64,000 nt of DNA from Maribacter antarcticus DSM 21422 (GCF_000621125.1 NZ_JHZC01000006.1:62001-126000); one strand, 5' to 3'. Positions 9,940 to 19,935 are shown, counted from the first letter of the stretch. Numbers and translations: made by a program. Notes: generated by a model from the letters alone, not told the origin.

Positions 9940-10850
9940 GAGCATTGGTCATTTCCGGTGGCGGCAGTAAGGGAGCATTTGCGGGTGGTGTAGCCGAATT
10001 TTTGATTCAAAATTCGGGTAAGAAATACGATATGTTCGTAGGTACGTCGACTGGTAGTTTGCTTATTTCCCATTTGGCCTTGGGTAAGTTGGAAAAAATA
10101 AAAGAAATTTATTCTAATGTAAATCAGGACACGATTTTTAATAATTGCCCTTTTATAATTAAGAAAAAGTATGGGGTAGATGAGATTTCAATAAATCATT
10201 GGAACGTATTAAAAAATTTTATAGCTGGTAAGCAAACCTTTGGGGAGAGTGAAAACCTCCGTAAAATGATTAAAGAAAGTGTTACACTTGAAGAGTTTAA
10301 TGAACTTAAAAACAGTAAAACTGATGTAGTGGTTACCGTATCTAATTTATCTTTAAATCAAGTAGAATACAAATCTGTTAACGAATGTACGTATGACGAG
10401 TTCTGTGATTGGATATGGATTTCGTCCAACTATGTACCGTTTATGAGTTTGGCTCGGGTAAACGGATGTGAATATGCCGATGGAGGTCTTGGAAGCATCG
10501 TTCCTATCGAAGAAGCGATAAGAAGAGGCGCTACCGAAGTAGATGTTGTCGTACTACATACCGAAGTGAATTATATGAATCGCATGCCTTCTAGAAATCC
10601 GTTTGAGCTTTTGACTACCATGTTGAGCTTTATTCTAGATCGAATAGAAAATCAGAATATTAGGATAGGAAAATTGGTTGCTAATCAAAATGATGCGATA
10701 ATAAATCTTTACTATACGCCTACCATTTTAACCACAAATTCCTTGATATTCGATAAGGCTAAAATGACACGTTGGTGGCAGCGTGGCTATCTATACGCTA
10801 AAAATAAAAATGAGGAAACAAATCCTATTGCGCCTAATGAGCACGAGTAA
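9936..10850 (+). CDS. Patatin-like phospholipase
   Basis: Cytoplasmic Ser-Asp dyad lipid acyl hydrolase of the patatin family, 304 residues with no signal peptide. The oxyanion loop GGGSKGAFAGG is at 8-18, the nucleophile elbow GTSTGS has Ser38, and the catalytic Asp sits in YADGG near residue 180. The start ATG overlaps the stop of the M1 peptidase by four bases. Families of this type act as phospholipase A or lipid acyl hydrolase; the substrate is unknown. No barrel or membrane segment is fused to it. Confidence 0.93.
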   Translation: MRALVISGGGSKGAFAGGVAEFLIQNSGKKYDMFVGTSTGSLLISHLALGKLEKIKEIYSNVNQDTIFNNCPFIIKKKYGVDEISINHWNVLKNFIAGKQTFGESENLRKMIKESVTLEEFNELKNSKTDVVVTVSNLSLNQVEYKSVNECTYDEFCDWIWISSNYVPFMSLARVNGCEYADGGLGSIVPIEEAIRRGATEVDVVVLHTEVNYMNRMPSRNPFELLTTMLSFILDRIENQNIRIGKLVANQNDAIINLYYTPTILTTNSLIFDKAKMTRWWQRGYLYAKNKNEETNPIAPNEHE

Positions 10851-11027
10851 AAATTAGTGGGGAGGCAGGAAGATGGCAGTTTTTAGAACGTGGGAAAAGG
10901 TAAGAACTATGTAACGTTAGAACAATGTATCCTTTTGCTCAAATTCTAAAAAACCAATAAAAGCTAAACCTTCCTATTATTTTTGATATTGAGTTTGTAA
11001 TTTAACTTGGCACTTAAATATGTCTTC

Positions 11028-11546
11028 CTACCAAAGAGCTCCAATTTCCTTCTTCACGTAAGACAAAGCAGTAGTGGATGGAGATGTTTTTTCCATAGTT
11101 TCCGTCAGAATGTCCTCTCGTAATTTATCTGCTGTTTCTGTTTCACTCATGGCCGCTTTTCGTATCATCTGTATGGTAGCACTTTTGGCTGCTTTTATAA
11201 TGTTCCAACATTCATCGGTCATATAAATCTGTTGCGAAAGATTATGATCAAACTCGGTCTCTATATTTTTAATAAGTAAATGCTCGTAGTCAGATTTGTT
11301 TTCAGATATGGGCCCAACCCGAACAACAAGACTGGGAATTGCAATACGTTCTAAAAAGAGAGCCATACGCTCATATGCTTGCATTCTTGCAGGCATCGCA
11401 TCTTTTTGGGAATCTTTGTGCAATAGAAACCGACGCCTACCTTCCTCATTTTTGGTGTGAAGCCTAAAGAAATAGAAAGCTATTAAACCAGTTACGATAG
11501 ATGGGAATGTATAAGCGAAAAGTTGAAAAATTTGGTCTGAGCTCAT
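11028..11546 (-). CDS. Small membrane-anchored protein, DUF7935-like
   Basis: 172 residues with one N-terminal membrane segment (about 8-26) and a predicted helical cytoplasmic domain. The central stretch PARMQAYERMALFLER and the following HNLSQQIYM resemble a conserved Bacteroidota family that I recall as DUF7935; that assignment is from memory. No catalytic motif is seen and the function is unknown. It stands alone, convergent with the patatin gene. Confidence 0.7.
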   Translation of the reverse strand: MSSDQIFQLFAYTFPSIVTGLIAFYFFRLHTKNEEGRRRFLLHKDSQKDAMPARMQAYERMALFLERIAIPSLVVRVGPISENKSDYEHLLIKNIETEFDHNLSQQIYMTDECWNIIKAAKSATIQMIRKAAMSETETADKLREDILTETMEKTSPSTTALSYVKKEIGALW

Positions 11547-12111
11547 CTGTTAACTTTTAACGTTGTTAATTATATCAAACATTAGAACGACCAATTTCAT
11601 CAATTATTATATGGCTTAATCGATGAAATGCAGAAAATATAAGAGCATTTATAATAATAGTTCAGCACTAGAATTCCCTTTGGCTATTTTGTGGGCATAA
11701 TAGCTAAATAATCAAGCCTCATAAAAGATCTATTAATTCCCAACCGATGGGCAAAACAAATAAGTTTATCACGCCTGATGGCGTTAAAGAACTCTTAGTG
11801 CTAATAGCTTAATTGTTTAGCATAGGACGTTATTATGTTCTTGACGCCAACCCTATGGAAGATGGACTGCATCTCTTTTGCTGTGTTCGGGCGTTTATTT
11901 TAACGTGCCATTATACGTGTTTTATAACTGTTTTTTTTTGTTGTCTAAAATAACGTATATCACTAAACTAGCTCAAAAAAGTATTTTTGTTTATAGTCTA
12001 AAGGGATGAAAATTAATTGGGAAAGGTAATTTAAACAAATACTATGGAGTTATAATTGTACGATAAGCCATTAAATTATATTGAAAAAGCACAAAAACAG
12101 GTTATATTTAA
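11547..12111. other. Intergenic stretch with possible coding remnant
   Basis: No intact gene is seen in about 560 bases between divergent genes. A plus-strand frame ending at 11812 (22 codons from the ATG at 11747) has a protein-like composition, TNKFITPDGVKELL, and may be the tail of a lost gene, but I do not recognise it. The remainder is AT-rich and should contain the promoter of the DUF885 gene. Confidence 0.35.
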
Positions 12112-12135
12112 ATGAACATTTTAAATGTTAAGGTT

Positions 12136-13800
12136 ATGAGGTTGATTTTATTTTTTATTGGTTTGGTATTTGTTTTTGGCTGTAAACAAGAGGTCCAAAA
12201 ACAACCTTCACAAAATAATTTTGAGGATTTTATTGAAGATTTTAGTGCTTCAGAAATAGGAATAGCAAGAGATAAAAGTTTAAGTAACAAAGCTTTTATG
12301 GAAGAATTGGCATATACAAGAAAAACATTGGACGAACTTTTACAAATAGATACTGCACAACTTTCTTTTGAACAAGCTATAGATTGGCGCTTTGCGCGAA
12401 GTATTTTAAAAGGTAAAGAATTGAGACAGGCTAACCATCAATCCTGGAAAAAGGATCCAAGAGAATATATGCTGTTTAGAAGTCTCGGTAATATAATTGA
12501 AAGACCTGGTAAGGTTGATGAAAAAATAGAGGAGCTTAAAGAACGTTTGCAAATACTTCCCTTACAACTGGAAAATGGTAAAAATCAAATTGAATTCTAT
12601 ATCCCTAGATTTCAAGAGCTTTCCTTGTTCATGGCTCAGAATGCCACTGGCCTTTTCAATACTTCTTTGCCTGAATTTGCAACAACGACTAATGGGGAAG
12701 CAGAATTAATCCTTTTGATTAATGATGCGCAAAAGGCACTGGAGGACTTTGTGTTATATCTGACGAAAGAACTTCCTAAGAAGCCTTTAACGGGGTTTGA
12801 AATGGGTGAAGAAACGTATAATCAAATGCTAGAACAAGAACTTTTACTTGATTACACTACTGAAACCCTTTGGCAATTTGGCAGGGCTAAATTTGAAGCT
12901 ACCTTGACTGAGTTGGAAATTTTGGCAAAGGAAATAGATTCTTCGAAGAGTTGGCAGGAACTGGCTCTGGAAATTAAAAATGACTATCCGAAGCCGCATG
13001 AGATGATTGAAGCCCACCAATTATGGGTGGACAGTTCCAAAGCGCATATTTTGAACCATAAACTTATTCCCATTCCGTGGGAAGAACGGGTACAAGTGGT
13101 TCCAAGAGCGGAATACTTGAGAAAAACTTCTTATTATGGTAATTTTTCTAGGGCAAAAGCAAAAGATGAGCTAGGTATTTTGACAGCACAATGGATGATA
13201 AACCCTTATGAAGATTGGTGGGATGAAAAAACGAAACAAGAATATTTGGTAGAGCATGATTGGGGGGTTATCATTGTTACCGCACCTCATGAATCTTATG
13301 GTGGGCACCATGTCCAGGGCTTATATCAGATGCATAACCCAAGAAAGATTCGCCGAGAGAACGGGCTTTCTTTGTTCAGTGAAGGTTGGGGACTATATAA
13401 CGAGCAGCTCATGGCAGAAACTGGTTTTTTTCCTAATAAAAGAATTCATTTGCGACAGTTACAATTACGACTTTGGCGTAATGCAAGGGTCATCTATGAT
13501 GTAGGAATGCATTCTGGTCGTATGACCTATGAGGAAGCTGTTGCGCTGATGACTGACAAAGTTGGCTTTTTAAGATGGGCCGCTCAATTAGAAATTGATT
13601 CTGCGGCAAAAAGTCCAGGTTATTTTATAGGATACTATTTAGGTATGTCCGAAATTTTAAGGATAAGGGACCTTTATAAACAGAAGATGGGAGCGCGGTT
13701 TACCCTGGGCGATTTTCATGAAAAACTTCTGAAAACAGGGAATATGCCACCAAGTCTAATGGAAGAGTCACTAATGTCTAATTTAGATACCGGTACTTAA
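12136..13800 (+). CDS. DUF885 family lipoprotein, putative metallopeptidase
   Basis: About 554 residues. I prefer the ATG at 12136 because it opens a lipoprotein signal (MRLILFFIGLVFVFGC, Cys16 as lipidation site); an upstream in-frame ATG at 12112 adds eight residues. The DUF885 hallmark is present as HESYGGHHVQG (His at about 385), followed by SEGWGLYNEQL. This is the zinc-site-like arrangement seen across the family, often written HExxPGH...SEGW. Family members are predicted metal-dependent peptidases or hydrolases, probably anchored in the periplasm or outer membrane here. The middle residues of the His motif (SYG) differ from the more usual pattern. Confidence 0.85.
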   Translation: MRLILFFIGLVFVFGCKQEVQKQPSQNNFEDFIEDFSASEIGIARDKSLSNKAFMEELAYTRKTLDELLQIDTAQLSFEQAIDWRFARSILKGKELRQANHQSWKKDPREYMLFRSLGNIIERPGKVDEKIEELKERLQILPLQLENGKNQIEFYIPRFQELSLFMAQNATGLFNTSLPEFATTTNGEAELILLINDAQKALEDFVLYLTKELPKKPLTGFEMGEETYNQMLEQELLLDYTTETLWQFGRAKFEATLTELEILAKEIDSSKSWQELALEIKNDYPKPHEMIEAHQLWVDSSKAHILNHKLIPIPWEERVQVVPRAEYLRKTSYYGNFSRAKAKDELGILTAQWMINPYEDWWDEKTKQEYLVEHDWGVIIVTAPHESYGGHHVQGLYQMHNPRKIRRENGLSLFSEGWGLYNEQLMAETGFFPNKRIHLRQLQLRLWRNARVIYDVGMHSGRMTYEEAVALMTDKVGFLRWAAQLEIDSAAKSPGYFIGYYLGMSEILRIRDLYKQKMGARFTLGDFHEKLLKTGNMPPSLMEESLMSNLDTGT

Positions 13801-13812
13801 GTATATATGTTT

Positions 13813-14583
13813 CTAATTCTTTGCATCCTTCTTAGCTTGCTCAAAAAAAGCTTTATAATCTGGATGAATACGGATTTGGATTGCTTCCTTAAAACCGCCA
13901 TCTTGCCCATGTACGTATATACGACTACCATCCACAGCATAGGTAGCAATTAGTTCGTTTGAAACCATTGCTGCTTGGTTAAGCGCTATATTCAATTCTC
14001 CAGTGATGTTCATTCCAATTACCGTAATTGCTGCTTTGGGGTTAGCGTTTAATAGTTCACCTACTTTTTGCAATAGCTCTTTAGACGGCTCCAATAAGGT
14101 GGTGCCGAGTCCGTCAGCAAAGAAAAAATCTAACTTTTCAGAAATAACAACTACCCCTTCACTCACTTGTACCTTTGCATTTTCCCCTAATGTTTTTTTC
14201 GCGTTCGTTAACACTACAAGTGCCGTAGAATCCGCACTTGCAAAGCCTCCGATAATACTTTTCAACTGAGCCTCCTTACGTCCAATGGTTGCCAGGGTTT
14301 TATTGATGTTTTCCGTGTTTTGGCTAGAAAGTGTAGCAAAACTATTTAGGTTTTTCATCAATGTAGCGTTAGCATCCTGTAATTCGGTTACTTGGGTTTG
14401 TAATTCATCAGCTCTTAAAAGTCCAATTTTCTCGCCTCGTTTTGCATCCGAAATAACACCCTTCACAGAATCTAATTGAAATTTCAATTCCTGATTCTGT
14501 GAAATGAGTTCACTTTTTTTTTGTGCCTGTAGGCTAAAACAGCCTAAAACTATTGCTGCAGAAAGCAATACTAATCTCCTCAT
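13813..14583 (-). CDS. Divergent OmpA-like coiled-coil protein
   Basis: 256 residues: signal peptide (about 1-20, ending LQAQ), a coiled coil (about 22-115), then a domain that aligns in outline with the OmpA C-terminal domain. It resembles the OmpA protein at 19936..20790 in architecture. However, the usual peptidoglycan-binding features are missing: there is no TD-x-x-G stretch, the LS-x-x-RA helix reads IALNQAAMV, and the RNRR tail is absent. I infer a periplasmic or outer-membrane-associated paralog that no longer binds diaminopimelate. It is convergent with the DUF885 gene 13 bases away. Confidence 0.72.
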   Translation of the reverse strand: MRRLVLLSAAIVLGCFSLQAQKKSELISQNQELKFQLDSVKGVISDAKRGEKIGLLRADELQTQVTELQDANATLMKNLNSFATLSSQNTENINKTLATIGRKEAQLKSIIGGFASADSTALVVLTNAKKTLGENAKVQVSEGVVVISEKLDFFFADGLGTTLLEPSKELLQKVGELLNANPKAAITVIGMNITGELNIALNQAAMVSNELIATYAVDGSRIYVHGQDGGFKEAIQIRIHPDYKAFFEQAKKDAKN

Positions 14584-14633
14584 AAAATATATGCGTTAAT
14601 TATTATATCTTGTTGTTTTCCTTCTTTAATTGA

Positions 14634-15944
14634 CTAACCCCTTGGTTTGGTTTCTAATCGTGGAGTTTTGTCGCTATCCAAATAATCTAAGCTCATCTCG
14701 GTCAATGCACGCACGCCCAATAATAAATCGCTATCGTCTATTTTAAAGTCGGGCGTGTGATGTGGAAAAGATTCTGTGTTACCTGGGGTCATTCCACCTA
14801 AAAAGAAGAAAAAACCTGGAGCTTCGCGCTGGAAATAAGAAAAATCTTCGGCACCGGTAATAGCTTTTTGGGTATTTAAATTGCCTTCTCCGGCAACACG
14901 TCTCATTGTGGGGAGCATTTGCTCAACAAGCTCCGGATTGTTGTAGGTAATATCTGTTGCTTCCTTAATTTCACAGGTAGCCTCACCGCCATACGCCTTT
15001 GCAATGGTAGTTACCATTTCTATCATTCGCTTGTTCAGCTTATCCTTCATATCATAATCCAAAGTTCTGATGGTCCCGATCATTTCGGCATCCTCTGGTA
15101 TTATGTTAGAACGTACACCACTTCTTATTTTACCAACGGTTATTACCGCTGCTTCGTTGGTCAGTTCCGTTTCCCGACTTATAATGGTCTGTAGGCCATC
15201 AATAATCTTTGCACTGATTAAAATGGGATCTACGCCTGCCCAAGGACGAGAACCGTGACTTTGCTTTCCTTTTACTTTTATAGTAAAGCTCTGTGCAGCT
15301 GCCATAGTACCGCCAGACTTATATCGTATAGTTCCTACCGGCGTTTGTGAATTAATGTGTAGGCCAAAAATAGCATCCACTTTAGGGTTTTGCATCACGC
15401 CTTCTTTTACCATGAGTAATGCGCCGCCTTCTTCGCCTGGTGGTGGACCTTCTTCCGCAGGTTGAAAAATAAACTTTACTGTTCCTTTTATCTTATTCTT
15501 GTTTTTCGACATCACTTCTGCAACACCCATTAAAATCGCAGTATGGGTATCGTGTCCACAGGCATGCATTACACCTACTTTTTCCCCCATATACTCAGAA
15601 GTTATGGTTGACTTAAATGGTAAATCATTGCGTTCGGTAACGGGAAGCGCATCTATGTCTGCGCGCAGGGCAACAACTTTACCAGGTAGGTCACCTTTTA
15701 GAAGACCTACAACACCTGTATGTGCTACACCGGTCTTAACTTCAATTCCTAAGGATTTAAGGTGTTTTGCAATTTTTTCTGCCGTTTTAAATTCACGGTT
15801 ACCTAATTCGGGGTTTTGATGAATGTCTCGTCGCCATTCAATTACTTTTTCTTCGATAGCCTTATAATCGCTATCTAAATTTGGTCCTTGAGCGCTTAAT
15901 ATAGTCGCAAAAACTAGTATCCCTAAAAATCCTAAGTGTTTCAT
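14634..15944 (-). CDS. Secreted M20D family amidohydrolase
   Basis: Zinc-dependent amidohydrolase of the hippurate hydrolase / IAA-amino-acid hydrolase group (M20D), 436 residues with an N-terminal signal peptide ending ILSAQ. Metal-binding motifs are ALRADIDALPV, MHACGHDTHTA, and PAEEGPPPGEEGG, with GAEDFSYF near the C-terminus. The family removes acyl groups from N-acylated amino acids or cleaves dipeptides; the signal peptide places it in the periplasm. A DsrE-like gene lies immediately upstream (10-base gap), so they are probably co-transcribed. Confidence 0.93.
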   Translation of the reverse strand: MKHLGFLGILVFATILSAQGPNLDSDYKAIEEKVIEWRRDIHQNPELGNREFKTAEKIAKHLKSLGIEVKTGVAHTGVVGLLKGDLPGKVVALRADIDALPVTERNDLPFKSTITSEYMGEKVGVMHACGHDTHTAILMGVAEVMSKNKNKIKGTVKFIFQPAEEGPPPGEEGGALLMVKEGVMQNPKVDAIFGLHINSQTPVGTIRYKSGGTMAAAQSFTIKVKGKQSHGSRPWAGVDPILISAKIIDGLQTIISRETELTNEAAVITVGKIRSGVRSNIIPEDAEMIGTIRTLDYDMKDKLNKRMIEMVTTIAKAYGGEATCEIKEATDITYNNPELVEQMLPTMRRVAGEGNLNTQKAITGAEDFSYFQREAPGFFFFLGGMTPGNTESFPHHTPDFKIDDSDLLLGVRALTEMSLDYLDSDKTPRLETKPRG

Positions 15945-15953
15945 AGTATCGTT

Positions 15954-16511
15954 TTAAAATTTTATCAGCCTGTAATTATCGTCCTGTAATTGTATTAATG
16001 CTGTAATGGCAGAAAGTGAAATTTGAACTCCATCCACAAGATCTTCTTTTGGAAATCCCCTAGAGGCGGAAGACTGTCCGCAGAAAATAACTTTTGCTCC
16101 TGCTTGTATTAAATCTTCTAATAATTTTTCATTTGGGTTGTTAACACCATATTTAAGGGCATATGCTTTGGAATGTGTCAAATCTTTTGATGCTTTGTTA
16201 TGAATTACCAAGGCTACCTTCAGCTGTTCTAATGGAACACCGCTCTGTGCGTGCATGTTCAAAAAGCGAGCTGCGGTCTCTATGTTAGCATTTAGTTGCG
16301 CTGGGTCTTCTGGAGAACTCATGATGTCAAAAACTGCTTTATAAGTTTTAGTAATATCAGTCTTAAAATCAGGCTGGGTGATATTCCAAACCTCTCCATA
16401 CGCTGTTATTATAGGTCCGCTCTTCTTCTCCTGTGCTATAATACCGATAGAAAAACTTAGTCCTATTAGCAAGAAAAAGTAATGTCTCAATCTAATTTTC
16501 ATTATATTCAA
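15954..16511 (-). CDS. Exported DsrE-like protein
   Basis: 185 residues with a hydrophobic N-terminal signal (about 8-26). The body resembles the DsrE/DsrF/YchN sulfur-relay fold, including the terminal segment GVQISLSAITALIQLQ. A single Cys in IFCGQSSASRG could be the reactive residue. In other bacteria DsrE proteins carry persulfide, but exported versions of unknown role are common in Bacteroidota. It is the first gene of a pair with the M20D hydrolase and is divergent from the helicase gene at 16638. Confidence 0.78.
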   Translation of the reverse strand: MNIMKIRLRHYFFLLIGLSFSIGIIAQEKKSGPIITAYGEVWNITQPDFKTDITKTYKAVFDIMSSPEDPAQLNANIETAARFLNMHAQSGVPLEQLKVALVIHNKASKDLTHSKAYALKYGVNNPNEKLLEDLIQAGAKVIFCGQSSASRGFPKEDLVDGVQISLSAITALIQLQDDNYRLIKF

Positions 16512-16637
16512 ATAGAATCAAGAGCTAAATATATTCAAATTGGAAGGAATAATCACGTATTGTTTATAAATCTAAAAAACAAGATTTCTAGTATCCCTAT
16601 ATAATGGCTAAATTTACACTCTAAAACAAAGATTAAA

Positions 16638-18965
16638 TTGAGTACTTTTTTAGATGTATTGAATGAGGCGCAACGGGAGCCAGTGCTTCACAAAGATGGT
16701 CCGCTAATGGTGATAGCTGGAGCAGGTTCTGGAAAGACAAGGGTGCTTACGTACCGGATTGCATATTTAATGGAGCAAAACGTGGATGCGTTTAATATTT
16801 TAGCACTGACCTTTACCAATAAGGCCGCTCGTGAAATGAAAAAACGTATCTCTGAAATGGTGGGTGCTTCCGAAGCCAAAAATCTATGGATGGGTACTTT
16901 CCATTCCGTTTTTGCCAAGCTCCTTCGCTTTGATGGCGATAAACTTGGTTTCCCTAGTAATTTTACAATCTACGATACTCAAGATTCTCAAAGATTGATA
17001 TCCAGTATAATTAAAGAAATGGGACTGGACAAGGATATTTATAAATACAAGAAAATACAGAATAGAATATCTTCCTTTAAAAATAGTCTAATCACGGTAA
17101 AGGCCTATTTTAATAATCCCGAATTGATGGAAGACGATGCTATGGCCAAAAGGCCTAGAGTCGGGGATATTTATCAAAATTATGTAGACCGTTGCTTTAA
17201 GGCTGGCGCCATGGATTTTGATGATTTGTTGCTGCGAACCAATGAGTTATTGACACGCTTTCCGGATGTGCTCATGAAGTACCAGGACCGGTTCCGCTAT
17301 ATTTTAGTAGATGAGTACCAAGATACCAACCATTCGCAATATCTCATTGTAAAAGCATTGGCAGATAGGTTCCAAAATATTTGTGTGGTAGGTGATGATG
17401 CCCAGAGTATCTATTCCTTCAGGGGTGCTAACATTAGTAATATCCTTAATTTTCAACGCGATTATGAGAATGTTGGTATGTACCGTTTGGAGCAGAATTA
17501 CCGTTCTACAAAAAACATAGTAAACGCTGCTAATTCGATAATTGCTAAGAACAAGGATCAATTGGAAAAAGTCGTCTGGACAGCCAATGACGATGGAGCT
17601 CCTATTAAGATACATCGCAGCATCACAGATGCTGAAGAGGGTAGGTTTGTAGCCCAGTCCATTTGGGACCATAAAATGAACTTACAAATGCATAATGGCG
17701 AATTTGCTGTTTTGTACCGCACCAATTCCCAATCGCGGGCCATAGAGGATGGTTTGCGTAAACGTGATATTCCGTACCGCATTTATGGCGGACTCTCTTT
17801 TTATCAGCGAAAGGAAATTAAGGACGTGCTATCATATTTGCGACTGGTTATCAATCCAAAGGACGAAGAAGCACTAAAACGTGTGATTAATTTCCCCGCT
17901 AGAGGTATTGGTCAAACTACGGTAGATAGATTGGTTGTAGCGGCTAATCATTATGGACGATCCATGTTTGAGGTCATGGACAATATTTCTAAAATAGACC
18001 TAAAAATTAATAGTGGTACAAAAAGAAAGTTAGAAGATTTTGTAACGATGATTAAAAGCTTTCAGATAATGAATGAAGGTGCAAACGCTTTTGAACTCTC
18101 CGAACATGTTGCAAAAAAGACTGGATTATTACTAGAATTTAAAAAAGATGGCACCCCAGAAGGTATTGCCAAAATGGAAAATATAGAAGGCCTATTAAAC
18201 GGAATTAAGGATTTTGTGGAAGGGCAGGTAGAAGTTGTAGACGCGACAGGAAGTATTAGTGAATTTTTAGAGGATGTAGCCCTTGCTACGGATTTGGATA
18301 ATGATACGGGAGATGATGATCGCGTGGCGCTAATGACCATACACTTAGCGAAAGGACTTGAGTTTCCCTACGTTTATATTGTAGGGATGGAGGAGGATTT
18401 GTTTCCATCCGGAATGAGTATGAACACCAGAAGTGAACTAGAAGAAGAGCGACGATTATTTTATGTGGCCTTAACGCGTGCAGAAAAGCAGGCCTATCTT
18501 ACCTACACTCAAAACCGGTACCGATGGGGAAAACTAATTGACGCGGAACCCAGCAGGTTTTTGGAGGAAATAGATGAGAAATATGTGGAGAACTTAACCC
18601 CTGTAGATGGTGGTTATCGTTATAAATCGTTGATTGATGCAGATATTTTTGGGGAGGTTGACAAAAGTACCTTACGTCAAAACAAACCGGTAAAAGGAAT
18701 ACCGCCTAGTATAGGCCAACCCAATACCAACCAGCTTAAAAAATTACGTAAAATAAAACCAGAATTGTCGAAGCCTGTTGGTAATACGAATCAGATAGAT
18801 CCCAATCTAGTAGAAGGTTCGGTAATTAATCATAATCGTTTTGGTAGAGGACAGGTCTTAAAAATCGAAGGCATGGGTAACGATCGAAAGGCAGAAATTA
18901 AATTTGATCAAGGGGATGTAAAGAAATTATTACTCCGTTTTGCAAAGTTGGAGGTGGTTTCCTAG
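16638..18965 (+). CDS. UvrD/PcrA-type 3'-5' DNA helicase
   Basis: Superfamily 1A helicase, 775 residues, acting in nucleotide excision repair, mismatch repair or fork clearance. Motifs in order: Walker A AGAGSGKT (27-34), LTFTNKAAREMK (Ia), VDEYQDTN (II), VVGDDAQSIYSFRGA (III), EQNYRS (IV), MTIHLAKGLEFPYV (V) and FYVALTRAEK (VI). A basic linker and a PcrA-like C-terminal beta domain follow (VINHNRFGRGQVLKIEG). The start codon is TTG at 16638; no nearby in-frame ATG would keep the Q-motif MSTFLDVLNEAQREPV. Confidence 0.95.
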   Translation: MSTFLDVLNEAQREPVLHKDGPLMVIAGAGSGKTRVLTYRIAYLMEQNVDAFNILALTFTNKAAREMKKRISEMVGASEAKNLWMGTFHSVFAKLLRFDGDKLGFPSNFTIYDTQDSQRLISSIIKEMGLDKDIYKYKKIQNRISSFKNSLITVKAYFNNPELMEDDAMAKRPRVGDIYQNYVDRCFKAGAMDFDDLLLRTNELLTRFPDVLMKYQDRFRYILVDEYQDTNHSQYLIVKALADRFQNICVVGDDAQSIYSFRGANISNILNFQRDYENVGMYRLEQNYRSTKNIVNAANSIIAKNKDQLEKVVWTANDDGAPIKIHRSITDAEEGRFVAQSIWDHKMNLQMHNGEFAVLYRTNSQSRAIEDGLRKRDIPYRIYGGLSFYQRKEIKDVLSYLRLVINPKDEEALKRVINFPARGIGQTTVDRLVVAANHYGRSMFEVMDNISKIDLKINSGTKRKLEDFVTMIKSFQIMNEGANAFELSEHVAKKTGLLLEFKKDGTPEGIAKMENIEGLLNGIKDFVEGQVEVVDATGSISEFLEDVALATDLDNDTGDDDRVALMTIHLAKGLEFPYVYIVGMEEDLFPSGMSMNTRSELEEERRLFYVALTRAEKQAYLTYTQNRYRWGKLIDAEPSRFLEEIDEKYVENLTPVDGGYRYKSLIDADIFGEVDKSTLRQNKPVKGIPPSIGQPNTNQLKKLRKIKPELSKPVGNTNQIDPNLVEGSVINHNRFGRGQVLKIEGMGNDRKAEIKFDQGDVKKLLLRFAKLEVVS

Positions 18966-19114
18966 GTAGTAAAGTCTGTCGTCTACTACCAAATACGCTT
19001 AGCAGTCTTATCTTTAAGGAATAAGGTTTTAGTAACAACGTAGAAAATTCCTTTTTTGTTTAGGATTAAGTTAAACATTTGTTTTTACTATCTTGAATTT
19101 GAAAAATATAGAAC

Positions 19115-19735
19115 TTGGCAGAATTCATTAAAATATACGAAGAGAATCCCAACCCTAAAGAAATAAATAAGGTAGTGCAAATATTGCGCAAGGGAGGGCT
19201 TATTATTTATCCGACAGATACCGTTTACGGTTTGGGCTGTGACATCACCAATACAAAAGCTTTGGAGAAAATTGCCCGTATAAAAGGAATTAAATTGGCT
19301 AAGGCCAATTGGTCCTTTATCTGTCCGGACCTGAGTAATCTTTCTGATTATGTCCGCCAAATAGACACGGCGACGTTTAAAATTTTAAAAAGGGCTTTAC
19401 CTGGACCCTACACCTTTATTCTGCCCGGTAATAATAATTTACCTAAAGATTTTAAGAAGAAAAAAACTGTTGGTATCCGTGTGCCGGATAATTCCATAGC
19501 TAGAGCACTCGTAACCGCTTTGGGAAACCCTATCGTGTCGACTTCTATCCGAGATGACGATGATGTTTTGGAATATACGACCGATCCTGAACTTATATTT
19601 GAGAAATGGGAAAATTTGGTTGATGTTGTTATAGATGGTGGCTATGGTGACAATGTTGGGTCTACAATTATCGATTTGTCTGGAGGTTATCCTGAGGTTA
19701 TTAGAGAAGGAAAGGGTAGTTTAGATATTATCTAG
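19115..19735 (+). CDS. Sua5/YciO/YrdC family threonylcarbamoyl-AMP synthase-like protein
   Basis: 206 residues. The family uses threonine, bicarbonate and ATP to make threonylcarbamoyl-AMP for the t6A modification of tRNA. The family stretch GGLIIYPTDTVYGLGCDI lies at about 28-45, and LPGPYTFILPG and VGIRVPDN are present. It is a single-domain protein without the Sua5 C-terminal domain and sits closer to the YciO branch, so the enzymatic role is likely but not proven. The start is TTG at 19115. The gene ends 130 bases before a strong terminator. Confidence 0.88.
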   Translation: MAEFIKIYEENPNPKEINKVVQILRKGGLIIYPTDTVYGLGCDITNTKALEKIARIKGIKLAKANWSFICPDLSNLSDYVRQIDTATFKILKRALPGPYTFILPGNNNLPKDFKKKKTVGIRVPDNSIARALVTALGNPIVSTSIRDDDDVLEYTTDPELIFEKWENLVDVVIDGGYGDNVGSTIIDLSGGYPEVIREGKGSLDII

Positions 19736-19867
19736 CTAGTAGGCAATTGTTTTTTTATGCTTTAATAGATATTGGATTATGCTCCGCTATTAAACTGATG
19801 TATCGGTCATGCAAACAACTGTGTTTAAATTATAAATTTAAAGTTTCAAATGTTCGATTAAGGGCAT

Positions 19868-19904
19868 AAAAAAAGAGTGCTTGATATTTCAAGCACTCTT
19901 TTTT
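19868..19904. terminator. Bidirectional intrinsic terminator
   Basis: A perfect 10-bp stem (19875-19884 with 19889-19898) with a TATT loop is flanked by seven A on the left and six T on the right, so it works for both strands. It lies between the convergent YrdC-type gene and the OmpA gene. Confidence 0.92.
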
Positions 19905-19935
19905 ACTATTTACTAGAGTCTACTAAGCTTAGGTA

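Noticed and set aside
11028-11546. MotB or secretion-related membrane protein
   Set aside because: A single N-terminal membrane helix alone is not evidence; no OmpA or plug motif is present.
16560-16637. Promoter for the UvrD-type helicase at TAAATTTA (16609-16616)
   Set aside because: The -7 element is one base off and no -33 element is at the right distance, so I did not annotate it.
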